From Chthoniobacterales bacterium (GTDB lineage: Bacteria; Verrucomicrobiota; Verrucomicrobiia; Chthoniobacterales; UBA10450): a DNA stretch of 64,000 nucleotides. Within the stretch, counting starts at the first letter, position 1, and each line of letters starts with the position of its first letter. The notes beneath the pieces were generated by a model, which saw nothing but the letters and a program-made list of their open reading frames with translations, did not search any database and was not told the DNA's origin. The stretch is taken from assembly GCA_035274845.1 (NCBI GenBank), contig DATENU010000002.1, positions 120,105 to 184,104 on the forward strand. Reading direction: 5' to 3'. Shown piece by piece: positions 33,102 through 41,976 of the stretch. Position numbers and translations under genes: made by a program.

Positions 33102-36100
33102 ATGGTTCGTCGACTGATCGCCGGTCAGGTCGTGCCGTGGCGTCGCCACTGGGCATCACCGACCGCTCGACTGTCTGCTGGTCACGACGGACGCGGCTTC
33201 CTTGATGATCCCGAGGATGAACTTGGTCGCGCGCTAAATCCCCACGTCCACCAGCTCCGCGACCTCCTGACCCGCCCCTGCCTGGTGCTTTCCGGACAGC
33301 CCGGCATTGGAAAAACGATCGAGGTTGACGAACTCGCCGCGAAAGCGACGGAATGGTTGCAGCCTAACGAACGACTAATCAAGCTTACCGGGCGACTATT
33401 GCATTCGCCGGAAGAGCTACGGCGACGCACTATCGAGTCAGCAGCTTGGACATCTACTATAACCGACGGCGGTGACGTTCGCCTGTTGCTTGATGGAGTA
33501 GATGAGGCATTGCGTCGCCTTTCTGTTCTCGTGCTCGATTTGGTCGATTCGCTCAAAGAGCAGCCACTCGCCAGGGTGAAGGTCATTCTCGTTTGCCGCG
33601 CGGCTGAATGGCACCACGCTGACGGCCAAGCACTGGCGTCATTATGGCGAGAGGATGCCGCGTCAGTTCTGTTCGAGCTTTGTCCGCTGCGGTGGAAGGA
33701 TGTCGAACTTGCAGCGCAGCTCAGTAATGTCGATCCCGAATGGTTTTGGCGCGAAGTCACACGACATCGCGTCCAAGGGTTGGCCGCTCGTCCAATCACA
33801 TTGCGACTCCTGTTAGATGAGGCACGTGCAGGCGGCGAATTTCCTAGTAGCCATCACGAGTTGTTCTCGCGCGCAATCCAGCGGTTATGCGGAGAGCTTG
33901 ACGATGAGCGCGCGCGGCATTTGCCCACTCCGTCTCCGCCCGCCACGCAGATCATGCGTGTTGCAGCACGAATCGCTTCTTTGACGATGCTCGGTGGGCG
34001 AGACATTATCGCGCGCCACACCGAGGATGTCGCGAACGGCGATTTGCCGATTGATGAAATTGCAGGTGGTTATGAAACTGTCGGTGGCGAAAAATTTTCC
34101 GTCACTCGCGAACTCGTCGCATCCGCTCTGGATACTCCGCTTTTCAGTTTGCGTGGACCTGAACGGTATGGCTTCGATCACCAGACCTTCGCCGAACACT
34201 TAGCTGCCGATTACTTAAGTGGCTGCGCGCCGACACAACTTCGGCGGTTGCTGTGTGTCTCATTTGATGGGCGGGAACGCGTCGCTCCGCAGCTCGCTGA
34301 AGTGGCAGCGCGGCTTGCTACGATGAATTCGTCCTGGTGTGAGCATTTGATCTCCACAGAACCGGAACTTCTTCTGCGCGCTGACGCTTCGCCCTTAACG
34401 GACGAACAGCGCGAACATGCGATCGCCGGCGTGCTGCTAAAGGCCGCGCGCCAAGAAGCGTTCGACGAAGCTGGGACGGGATTTTTCTATCACACACTGA
34501 GGCATCCGCGGTTAGCGGAGCAGCTTCGGCCTTACATAGAAGACCCGACGCATAACGCTGTCGTTCGGCGGATGGCGTTAAGCATCGCAGGGGACGCAAA
34601 GGTTTCTGAGTTGGAGCCGCTGTTATGGGAACGAATCGGGGCGCGCGATCCTGCATTCGCTGCCGTCTGCGGCGCTCTGTGGGACATAACAGGTCTGCAT
34701 TCCCGCGATCGTCTGACCGCAGCCTTGCATGGCGATTTACCTGACAATGATCGCGGTAACCTCAGAGACCTGGCGATTACTAAACTCGTTCCGGCGGCCT
34801 TGAATGTGCGCGACGTGCTGCCGTTCCTTAGGCCTCCGTCAGCAGAGCGGATTTCTTTCGCGCATGGAATCAGCAAACATTTGACCCTGGATGACGTGCC
34901 ACCAGTCCTTGCGGCAATGGAGAGTGGGCGATTTATCGGCCACGACTTTATTGGTCTGAACGAACTCGGTGCCCGCGCCTTTGAGATGGCGATGGAAAAT
35001 CTCGAGGACCCTAAAGTCGGCCCAGCACTAGCCCATTACTGGCGGGTGTGCGCGCGCAACTATCATTCGCTGCCTTACCGGAGTTCCCGAGATCCTAATC
35101 CGCTCCGTGGCCTCGACGATCCGGCGAAGCGCCGAAGGCTCATCCGCCTGTTGCTGGAGTTACCAGCATCGGAAGCGCACGACATTGACCGGGGTGAGAT
35201 GACGCTCGTCCGGCTTGAAGATGCTGCATGGATGCTTGAACAACTGCCAGAGATTGCGCAGCAGCATCGCGCCGTCTGGGCGCAGGTATGCGCCCGTCAG
35301 GTGTGGCACGCTTTGCCTTCTTGCAGTGATGCTTTAATCCAAGCGCGACATGCGGAATTTCCAGAACTGCGCGCAGCGTTACCTGCCGCTGGGCGCTTCG
35401 ATATTGCCACTACGGTTCGGCGGCTTCGTCGCGCACAGGAGCTGCATATCGAACGTGTCCGAGCGCGGAACTCGCGCCGCTGGCCGACATACAGCCGAGC
35501 TGAATTGATGGTTCCAATCTGGCGAGAACTAGAGACGAATGACACGGTCTGGGTGGGATTTTGCGACCGTGCTTTCAAACGAGAAGACTCCGATCCAGCG
35601 CCAGATCACCACAGAGATCACGGTGACATCACGACATCTCCCGGCTGGGTCGATGCCGATGAGGGACAACGCAACGGTCTTCGCACTGCCGCGCGGCGGT
35701 TCCTTATCGAGCGGCACGATAGCGCACGGCCGAAGCAAGAATGGAATAACTGGGCTCGCGCCGCATGTTTTGCGATCGCGTTATTGCGCGACGAAATAGA
35801 CAGCGATCACGACTTGCGCGCGGCAATCGAACGCAACTGGCCGCGCGTGGCATTCGACAATCCTGAAGACCAAAATAGTGCGGTGCAGCGCGTCGCGGTT
35901 GCCGCGGTCTATCAGTTGGTGCCCGATGTTGCGGTCGATCGACTGTCCCTCAGGCTGCGCGCACATAATTGCAGGGACGGATATTTGCTGGACTTGGAGC
36001 GCTATCTCGACTGTTGGGATTCCCGGTTGGTCAATGTGGTCAGGCAGTTTCTGTTCACGCGTGGACTGAGACCGCGTGCCCTTCGCCGCGTCTTCGCGTT

Positions 36101-37343
36101 TCTCGCGGAGCATGATCGTGAATCTGCCATTTCGCTTTTCGATGACGCGCTCACACGTAGGGGCGGATTCGCGCCGCTGAATTCTCGAGGACGAGCTTTG
36201 CTTTCGATCGCATTATTCTTGCTTGTGCCGGAACGATGGGAACGTGGCTGGGCGGCCCTTAAGAAGCGTAATGCACCGATCGCCCGGCGCGTCTTTTTCG
36301 AGGCCGCCTCCGAGTATCTTGATCGCGACTTTAGATTTCACGAGCCGCTGACTACCGCTCAACTCACATCATTGTGCGCGCGGGTTTGGCAGCTATTCCC
36401 CGCGGTCGAATACAATGAGTGGCATGATGCCCACGGTCACGTCGGAGCGCGCCACATGATGCCCGGATTACGCGACGGTCTCACAGGTGCGCTCGTGACA
36501 CGCGCCACTTTGGAAGCGTGCGCCAGTCTACGAGCACTCGCCGATCTCGTCCCCCCAGATCAGCGCGTGTGGATGCAGTGGCGCCATAACGAGGCTGTGA
36601 AAAATGCGCTGCGCCTGGCTTGGACCGCGCGCACCCGTACGCCTGCGCAGATAATCGCAATCGCGCGCGATTTCCGTGTTGTCGCAATCGACACTATTGA
36701 TGAGTTACTCGAAGCGGTGGAAGCTTCGTTGGAACGGCTGCAATGCCGGCTGCATATGGCGGAAAGCGCTGAGCTTCACGCGCTCTGGAATGAGCCCGGT
36801 CGAACCGGTGTTGCAACACCAAAAGACGAGCTCGTCCTTTCGAACATCGTACACGACTGGATCAAACGTGATCTTGGACCGAACGGCGGAATCGTCCTTA
36901 ACCGTGAAGTACAAGCGACGCTACTGAGTAAGCTCGACATCAAAGTCGAAGCTCTTTCTTCGCGGCACAACGCTGAGCCCCTTACCTTGATCATCGAAAT
37001 TAAGGGCGACTGGCATCCGCAAATCACGACCGCTTTAGGGAAGCAGCTCGCGAAACACTATCTGCTTCCGAATCACTGGACGCACGGCATTTACCTAGTC
37101 GGCTGGTTTCAATCTGTCGAAGTCCAAGGCAAGAAGAGAGGATGGCCTCCACCTACCTTTACTGACGCGGAACAAATAGTGCGAGGATGGGCTCAGACAC
37201 AGACTCCTTCGGGCCTTATTATTCGTTCGCATCTGCTAGATTGTCGGCTCGCACAGTCATCGCAGCGCGTGAAGACGAACCCGAATTCGTTGCGTTCCCG
37301 CAAACGCTTGTCGTCTACAAAACCGCACGCAGTTGCTGCCTAG
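33102..37343 (+). CDS. NACHT-type ATPase with C-terminal PD-(D/E)XK nuclease-like segment
   Basis: 1,413 residues. N-terminal GRGFLDDPEDELGRALNPHV is followed by Walker A GQPGIGKT (65-72) and Walker B LLLDGVDEA (Asp131, Asp134-Glu135), a NACHT/STAND nucleotide-binding domain. The middle thousand residues are helical repeats. Near the C-terminus lie NREVQ (Glu1269, Gln1271), KLDIKV (Asp1279) and LIIEIKGDW (Glu1299-x-Lys1301), matching a PD-(D/E)XK nuclease core. It is probably a phage-sensing protein: the repeats would sense, NACHT switch and the nuclease kill or cut. This is inferred. It lies opposite to, and in the middle of, the T4SS operon, and its last four bases overlap the VirB4 3' end. 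Confidence 0.75.
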   Translation: MVRRLIAGQVVPWRRHWASPTARLSAGHDGRGFLDDPEDELGRALNPHVHQLRDLLTRPCLVLSGQPGIGKTIEVDELAAKATEWLQPNERLIKLTGRLLHSPEELRRRTIESAAWTSTITDGGDVRLLLDGVDEALRRLSVLVLDLVDSLKEQPLARVKVILVCRAAEWHHADGQALASLWREDAASVLFELCPLRWKDVELAAQLSNVDPEWFWREVTRHRVQGLAARPITLRLLLDEARAGGEFPSSHHELFSRAIQRLCGELDDERARHLPTPSPPATQIMRVAARIASLTMLGGRDIIARHTEDVANGDLPIDEIAGGYETVGGEKFSVTRELVASALDTPLFSLRGPERYGFDHQTFAEHLAADYLSGCAPTQLRRLLCVSFDGRERVAPQLAEVAARLATMNSSWCEHLISTEPELLLRADASPLTDEQREHAIAGVLLKAARQEAFDEAGTGFFYHTLRHPRLAEQLRPYIEDPTHNAVVRRMALSIAGDAKVSELEPLLWERIGARDPAFAAVCGALWDITGLHSRDRLTAALHGDLPDNDRGNLRDLAITKLVPAALNVRDVLPFLRPPSAERISFAHGISKHLTLDDVPPVLAAMESGRFIGHDFIGLNELGARAFEMAMENLEDPKVGPALAHYWRVCARNYHSLPYRSSRDPNPLRGLDDPAKRRRLIRLLLELPASEAHDIDRGEMTLVRLEDAAWMLEQLPEIAQQHRAVWAQVCARQVWHALPSCSDALIQARHAEFPELRAALPAAGRFDIATTVRRLRRAQELHIERVRARNSRRWPTYSRAELMVPIWRELETNDTVWVGFCDRAFKREDSDPAPDHHRDHGDITTSPGWVDADEGQRNGLRTAARRFLIERHDSARPKQEWNNWARAACFAIALLRDEIDSDHDLRAAIERNWPRVAFDNPEDQNSAVQRVAVAAVYQLVPDVAVDRLSLRLRAHNCRDGYLLDLERYLDCWDSRLVNVVRQFLFTRGLRPRALRRVFAFLAEHDRESAISLFDDALTRRGGFAPLNSRGRALLSIALFLLVPERWERGWAALKKRNAPIARRVFFEAASEYLDRDFRFHEPLTTAQLTSLCARVWQLFPAVEYNEWHDAHGHVGARHMMPGLRDGLTGALVTRATLEACASLRALADLVPPDQRVWMQWRHNEAVKNALRLAWTARTRTPAQIIAIARDFRVVAIDTIDELLEAVEASLERLQCRLHMAESAELHALWNEPGRTGVATPKDELVLSNIVHDWIKRDLGPNGGIVLNREVQATLLSKLDIKVEALSSRHNAEPLTLIIEIKGDWHPQITTALGKQLAKHYLLPNHWTHGIYLVGWFQSVEVQGKKRGWPPPTFTDAEQIVRGWAQTQTPSGLIIRSHLLDCRLAQSSQRVKTNPNSLRSRKRLSSTKPHAVAA

Positions 37344-40030
37344 CGAGCCGCGGCATTCTCCATCGCGGAAATCACATCGTGTACACCACGCAAATCACGC
37401 GCGCGATTGTCAAACTGCTCCCCGCTGCTGCCGCTAATATAGAGCATCTCGGTTGACGCGACATTATGCGCGGTGCCGCAGATTGGGTTCTGCGCGTCAT
37501 TGTGCAGATAAGTGAACGCCGCGAATTTGTCGCCGCTTTGCTGGTCGGGAAGCGGATAGGAAAGGATCGCGTGTTTGGTTAACTCTGTTAGGCCGATGTC
37601 GCGGGCCATGTCGTCGAGATCCGCGCGATCGTTTTGGCGCATGAGGAAGAACTGTCGGCTATTGCCGAAGACGGCGGACCGAATGCGGCTTTCTTTGAAG
37701 CGGCCGTATTGCTGAACGATGGAAATGTTCCAGCAATTGAATTTCCGCATCTGCGCGTAGCTCTCTTTCACGATCTGTTCCCCGCCGGGAATGTCGAGCA
37801 GCCGCGCAACTTCTTCGTAGACGTTTCGCTTCCGCAGTCGGCGCGGCATCGTGATGATGTGCTGGCGGGTGTAATTCGTGATGAGGAATCCGGCAACAGC
37901 GCGCAAAAGTTTGGCGGCTTCGGGAATGTAGCCGAGTTCGAAATGGGCGATCTTGCCTGTGAGCGAAATGTTGCTCGTTCCATCGAGCAGACATCCGTAG
38001 TTTCCATCCGCGCACCACGGAACCAAACGTGTGGCGAGATCGCCTGCGGTTGCATCGGATGCGTCGAGCTGAATCAGTTCCTGCAGCATGCGATGTGTCG
38101 GGCATTCCCCGGGCGTGAAGTAGGCGAAGGCGAGGTTGCGAACTTCTCGCCGGGTATTCGGCTCCTTTAGGAAACGCAGCGCTTCGTCTTCGCTGATTTC
38201 AGCGAGTTGTTCCCTTACTGCGTCAGGACTGACGCGCTGTCGATCGCGAACGTCGACAAATACATCGAGCGTCGTTCCACCTGGCCGCGCGCGTTTCAGC
38301 TTGCCGAGCAAGCAGGCTTGGCGGGCAATGTCGATGAGTCGATCGGCGTTTCGCCGGCTCCATTCCTCGAAAACATCTTCGTAAAGCAACATGATGTAGC
38401 GCGCGATCTGCGCCTCGCGTGAAAGTTGTTTGTCTTCGTCGCTGCTTACGCCGGCAATCTTGGCGACGAGCGCCATCGCGGATGCGAGGTGCTCGGCGGT
38501 TAGCGGCAAGCCGTGGGTGTCAAGATAATTGATCGTTAGGTCGCCGTCCGGCTGAATGATGATCGGACGCGCGTTCGGCTCGACGGTTCGCGTGTAGATC
38601 TCGTACGAGAGCCCTTCCTCGATGATCACCGTGTAATCGTAAAATGCTTCAGTCTGTGAAAGCAGATCACAGACGGTGACGCTTTTGCCCGCACCGCTCA
38701 TTCCGAGCAATACCGCGTGCTGCGGTGTTTCGTTTCCTTTCGATCCGGCAAACGTCGTGACGCCGACCAAGTTTCGCTGATTTCCTTCGTAGAATGCTTC
38801 GGCTTGTTCGAGGTGGCCGGTGAAAGTGGCGCTGAACGGCAGGACATCGGCGAGATAGCGCGTCTCAGCGTAGAGCTTTCGATGCGGATAACGGCCCCAC
38901 GGATGACCAGGCCAGCTTTGGTAGAAAAGTTTCTTCGCCGTCGTCGGCAAAGCACACGCGAGATACTGCGCGCCATTCATTCCATTGATCGCATTCTTGA
39001 TCGCAGCTGTTTTCGCGGAGAGTCCTTCGCGCGTCTGGTCCCACGCGCGGATGATGTACTCAACACTGAAGGGCAGGGTGTGACCCTGCATCAAGGCCGC
39101 GATCTTCTTTTGCTTTTTCTCCATTGCGGTAAGGAGCGAAAGGCGTTTTTCACTCGCGAAGTCACCGGCGAGCCTGTCATGCGCTTTCTCTTCTCGACCA
39201 ATCTCGGCGCGGGCGGAGAGCGAGCGAACGTTGACTGTGATGTTGTAATCAAGCAGGGGCAGTCCGGTCAGCCGATGCACCATTCCGGGATGCGTCATCT
39301 TCGGCCAGCGGTTTAGCACGAGCATGGAATGATAAAACCCGTCCATGTAAAAGCCGGACCCCTCGCTGAGACCTTGGGCCTCACTGTGCCAACAGTTCTC
39401 CTGCACCGAGAGCTGAGGATCGAACGTCTCAATCGTGTCGTAATCGAAACGCGAGCCTAACGACGGATTGAGAAATGTCGTGCAGTGGCGGTAATGGTCC
39501 GCATCCTTCATTGGGGTGATTCGCGCGCCGGAGAAAATGTTCGTCAGCATTTGATGCAGTTGCTCGAACTCCGTCGCCATCTCTTCCAGCAACGCGCTGT
39601 AGTGCGCGTGCTGTTTTGCGGCTGTCGCAGCGAAAGCCGGCGACGTTTCGATCGCGCGCGAGAAATACAGCACAAGCCGTTGCCGGCGCAGCCGCCGTTC
39701 GACCATCGCTTCCCAATAACGCACGAACCGCTCATTGCGGCAGCGACGCGTCCAAATGTTGGTCGCGCGCTCCGTCTGCTCCTGATAGCGCAACAGCTCC
39801 GCGCGATAATCGGAGTCGCAGAACCATTGCACTTGCAGCCGCAGCTTGTCGTGCAAGCAGCCGAGCAATAGCGCAAGTTGATCCTGACTCGCATTGAGAT
39901 GCTCGGGCGCTGCGGCGCTAAGGTCAGCGGGCTCGATAACGAAGCCTTTCGAGATGTGGCAGCCTTTGCGCAGTCCTTGGAACACAACAAGATCGCGGAT
40001 GAAGTAGCCGTTGGGAGCAGATTCAAACAT
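37340..40030 (-). CDS. VirB4-like T4SS ATPase
   Basis: 896 residues from the ATG at 40030 (MFESAPNGYFI). Walker A is GMSGAGKS (443-450). The region after it (RPIIIQPDGDLTINYLDTHG) and the later VYEEVARLLD plus MRKFNCWNISIVQQ segments fit the VirB4 Walker B and Q motifs; note that the usual Asp-Glu Walker B is Glu-Glu here. VirB4 energises pilus biogenesis and substrate transfer at the inner membrane. It follows VirB3 with an 8-base overlap, and its end meets the convergent NACHT gene. Confidence 0.88.
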   Translation of the reverse strand: MFESAPNGYFIRDLVVFQGLRKGCHISKGFVIEPADLSAAAPEHLNASQDQLALLLGCLHDKLRLQVQWFCDSDYRAELLRYQEQTERATNIWTRRCRNERFVRYWEAMVERRLRRQRLVLYFSRAIETSPAFAATAAKQHAHYSALLEEMATEFEQLHQMLTNIFSGARITPMKDADHYRHCTTFLNPSLGSRFDYDTIETFDPQLSVQENCWHSEAQGLSEGSGFYMDGFYHSMLVLNRWPKMTHPGMVHRLTGLPLLDYNITVNVRSLSARAEIGREEKAHDRLAGDFASEKRLSLLTAMEKKQKKIAALMQGHTLPFSVEYIIRAWDQTREGLSAKTAAIKNAINGMNGAQYLACALPTTAKKLFYQSWPGHPWGRYPHRKLYAETRYLADVLPFSATFTGHLEQAEAFYEGNQRNLVGVTTFAGSKGNETPQHAVLLGMSGAGKSVTVCDLLSQTEAFYDYTVIIEEGLSYEIYTRTVEPNARPIIIQPDGDLTINYLDTHGLPLTAEHLASAMALVAKIAGVSSDEDKQLSREAQIARYIMLLYEDVFEEWSRRNADRLIDIARQACLLGKLKRARPGGTTLDVFVDVRDRQRVSPDAVREQLAEISEDEALRFLKEPNTRREVRNLAFAYFTPGECPTHRMLQELIQLDASDATAGDLATRLVPWCADGNYGCLLDGTSNISLTGKIAHFELGYIPEAAKLLRAVAGFLITNYTRQHIITMPRRLRKRNVYEEVARLLDIPGGEQIVKESYAQMRKFNCWNISIVQQYGRFKESRIRSAVFGNSRQFFLMRQNDRADLDDMARDIGLTELTKHAILSYPLPDQQSGDKFAAFTYLHNDAQNPICGTAHNVASTEMLYISGSSGEQFDNRARDLRGVHDVISAMENAAAR

Positions 40031-40382
40031 GGGCGTTGGAATTTGAGGAGGAGCGTGCTGGCTCGCGCGGAGGTTCAGGTCCGAAGCCGGGGCCTTTGAA
40101 CCAGAGTTCAAACAGGTCCGTGTCGTAGCCGGAGGGTTTGCCCTGGCGAAAAGCAAAGACGTAAAGCAACGCGAGGCCGATCGGGACGAGCGACGGCACG
40201 AGTGCGCTGAGAAGTGTCCAGCGCCACATACTGAAGAGCAGGAGAAGGATCACGACGGACGCGAACCCTCCGCCGGCCACGAACCAGAAGAGGTTTCCCT
40301 CCAGGCCCCACGTTTTGCCGGCGGAGTCGTCCGCGCTGTTCGTTTCCGTAAAGCGCAGTTCGCGTGTCGAAACGTTGCTCAC
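40023..40382 (-). CDS. VirB3/TrbD-like T4SS membrane protein
   Basis: 119 residues with two adjacent hydrophobic segments (LFWFVAGGGFASVVILLLLF and LLSALVPSLVPIGLALLYVF) and a short cytoplasmic tail. Size, topology and position between VirB2 and VirB4 identify it as VirB3-like, the partner that recruits VirB4. The start overlaps the pilin stop (ATGA). Confidence 0.7.
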   Translation of the reverse strand: MSNVSTRELRFTETNSADDSAGKTWGLEGNLFWFVAGGGFASVVILLLLFSMWRWTLLSALVPSLVPIGLALLYVFAFRQGKPSGYDTDLFELWFKGPGFGPEPPREPARSSSNSNAHV

Positions 40383-40669
40383 TGGAAGGAGCCAACGTCG
40401 ACAGTTGAACTGTCGATGCCGAACGCGGTGAAGAGTGCTTTCACGATGATTGGCGCGCCAGCGATGATCAGGCCGCCGATGATGGACAGCTTGCCAGCAT
40501 CAGTGTCGCCGCGCCGAATGGCGAAGCCGCCGCCGACCACGCAAATCGTGCCGAAGATAAACCCGATCAGCATGACGATGCCCATCGCTTTGCTCGCCCC
40601 CTGGGCGAGGCCGCCGCCGGAAGCTTGAGCGACGATGGGAAGAAACTGTTTCGCGAGAAGTGTTTTCAT
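40379..40669 (-). CDS. VirB2/TrbC-like pilin
   Basis: 96 residues from the ATG at 40669. It has a short signal region followed by two hydrophobic helices (MGIVMLIGFIFGTICVVGGG and LSIIGGLIIAGAPIIVKALF) joined by a basic loop (RRGDTDAGK), the layout of VirB2 prepilins. The pilin forms the conjugative pilus. It is the first gene of the T4SS operon; the divergent AAA+ gene starts 87 bp upstream, so a bidirectional promoter region is expected at 40670-40755. Confidence 0.75.
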   Translation of the reverse strand: MKTLLAKQFLPIVAQASGGGLAQGASKAMGIVMLIGFIFGTICVVGGGFAIRRGDTDAGKLSIIGGLIIAGAPIIVKALFTAFGIDSSTVDVGSFQ

Positions 40670-40755
40670 GTGGAGACGTTTTACCGCGCGGCGAGACGCA
40701 TGCTGCTCCAACGCCAGAGCGACCTCTCTATCTGAGTGCTGGCACGCTTCGAGGG

Positions 40756-41700
40756 ATGGACGCACTCAACCTTTCAGCCGACCGGCTCGACCACCTTCGT
40801 CATCTCGAAGCGCATCTTTGCGAACAGATCCGCGGACAGGATCATGTGCTCCCCCGCATTGTCGCTGCGCTTCATCGCGGCGAGCTCGGCCTGACGAGTC
40901 CCTCCCGTCCTCGCGGCAGCTTCCTTTTGTTAGGCCCAACCGGTGTCGGCAAAACTGAAACGACGATTGCGTTTACTCATTACCTGATGGGCGATGACAA
41001 GCTCTTCCGCTTTGATATGTCGGAGTATCAAACGCAGGAGAGCCTTGCCGTGCTCATCGGCGGCCGTGTCGGTGAGATTGGTCTGCTCGGCCTGGCGCGC
41101 GCGAAATCAGCTACCGGCACACTGCTTTTTGATGAGATCGAAAAAGCACATCCGCGCGTGCTCGATTTGTTTCTGCAAATCGTCGACGCGGCACGTGTAA
41201 CAATGGCCAGCGGCGAAACGCTGGACCTCAGCGGCTTCTATGTGGTCTTCACGTCAAACATTGCCGCTTCGGATATTCTTGGCGTGCAGCATTCCTCGTT
41301 CACGACCATGGAACGTCACGTCCTCGGTAAAGCGCAACGCTGCCTACGCCCGGAGCTTTATGCGCGCATCGCAGAGAAGCTGGTGTTCAACCGGTTGAGC
41401 TATGACGTGCAAATGGAGATCGCGCGCTTTCATATTGATCGCGAACTTTCCTTCTTGCGTGATAAAGGCTTTCACCTCAGAGCGAGCAAGGAACTCGTCA
41501 GCTTCGTTATGCAACGCGGCTTTCATCCGCGCCTGGGTGCGCGGCCTTTACGCGATGCGATCGAGAAACATCTACGGGGTGCGATAGTCGATGCGACACT
41601 CGGAGAAGTGCATTCCCGGCATTTGGAATTCGCAATCTGCGCGAACGAACTCTTGCTGCGGCCGATTCAGCCGCACCCGCCATCAGCGACCAACCCGTGA
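40756..41700 (+). CDS. AAA+ ATPase like the second ClpB/ClpA module, 314 aa
   Basis: A single AAA-2 module from the ATG at 40756. The sequence EQIRGQDHVLPRIVAALHRG leads into Walker A GPTGVGKT (60-67), the FDMSEYQ pore-region segment, Walker B LLFDEIEKAH (Asp126-Glu127), sensor FTSNIAAS and the D2-small-domain motif HPRLGARPLRDAIE. It lacks the Clp N-domain, D1 ring and middle domain, and the ClpP-binding loop is not evident. It probably remodels or unfolds a protein during conjugation or element maintenance. It diverges from the pilin gene. Its TGA stop forms part of repeat copy 1. Confidence 0.82.
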   Translation: MDALNLSADRLDHLRHLEAHLCEQIRGQDHVLPRIVAALHRGELGLTSPSRPRGSFLLLGPTGVGKTETTIAFTHYLMGDDKLFRFDMSEYQTQESLAVLIGGRVGEIGLLGLARAKSATGTLLFDEIEKAHPRVLDLFLQIVDAARVTMASGETLDLSGFYVVFTSNIAASDILGVQHSSFTTMERHVLGKAQRCLRPELYARIAEKLVFNRLSYDVQMEIARFHIDRELSFLRDKGFHLRASKELVSFVMQRGFHPRLGARPLRDAIEKHLRGAIVDATLGEVHSRHLEFAICANELLLRPIQPHPPSATNP

Positions 41701-41877
41701 TGATCTGCGCACCCGCAATGACGCGGCTTCGGCTGTCTCCGTGAGGGAAGAAGGGGCGGAACAGCCGGAGAGCGGTGTGAGGACGGTGCAGATGATCACA
41801 CCTAAAACAACGGGCCTGTAAACTCGCGAGTCTGTGGGGAGACAGGGCGGGACACAGTCTCGCCGCGGCGAAGCCGC
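41697..41877. repeat. Structured two-hairpin repeat, copy 1
   Basis: Arm GTGATGATCTGCGC (from 41697) pairs with a GCAGATGATCAC arm ending 41799, with one internal mismatch; a nested GGCTGT/ACAGCC stem is inside. A second hairpin follows: GCGAGTCTGTG (41826) with CACAGTCTCGC (41853-41863), again one central mismatch. It ends in CCGCGGCG-AAGCCGC. The first bases overlap the stop of the AAA+ gene. Confidence 0.8.
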
Positions 41878-41976
41878 ATCTGCCTCGTTTTGGATGGGAC
41901 ACACTTGGTCGTAATGTCTCGACGTCGGTCGCAAGATGCGCCCTTCGTGGACTGACCGAGATTATTGGAGGGAATC

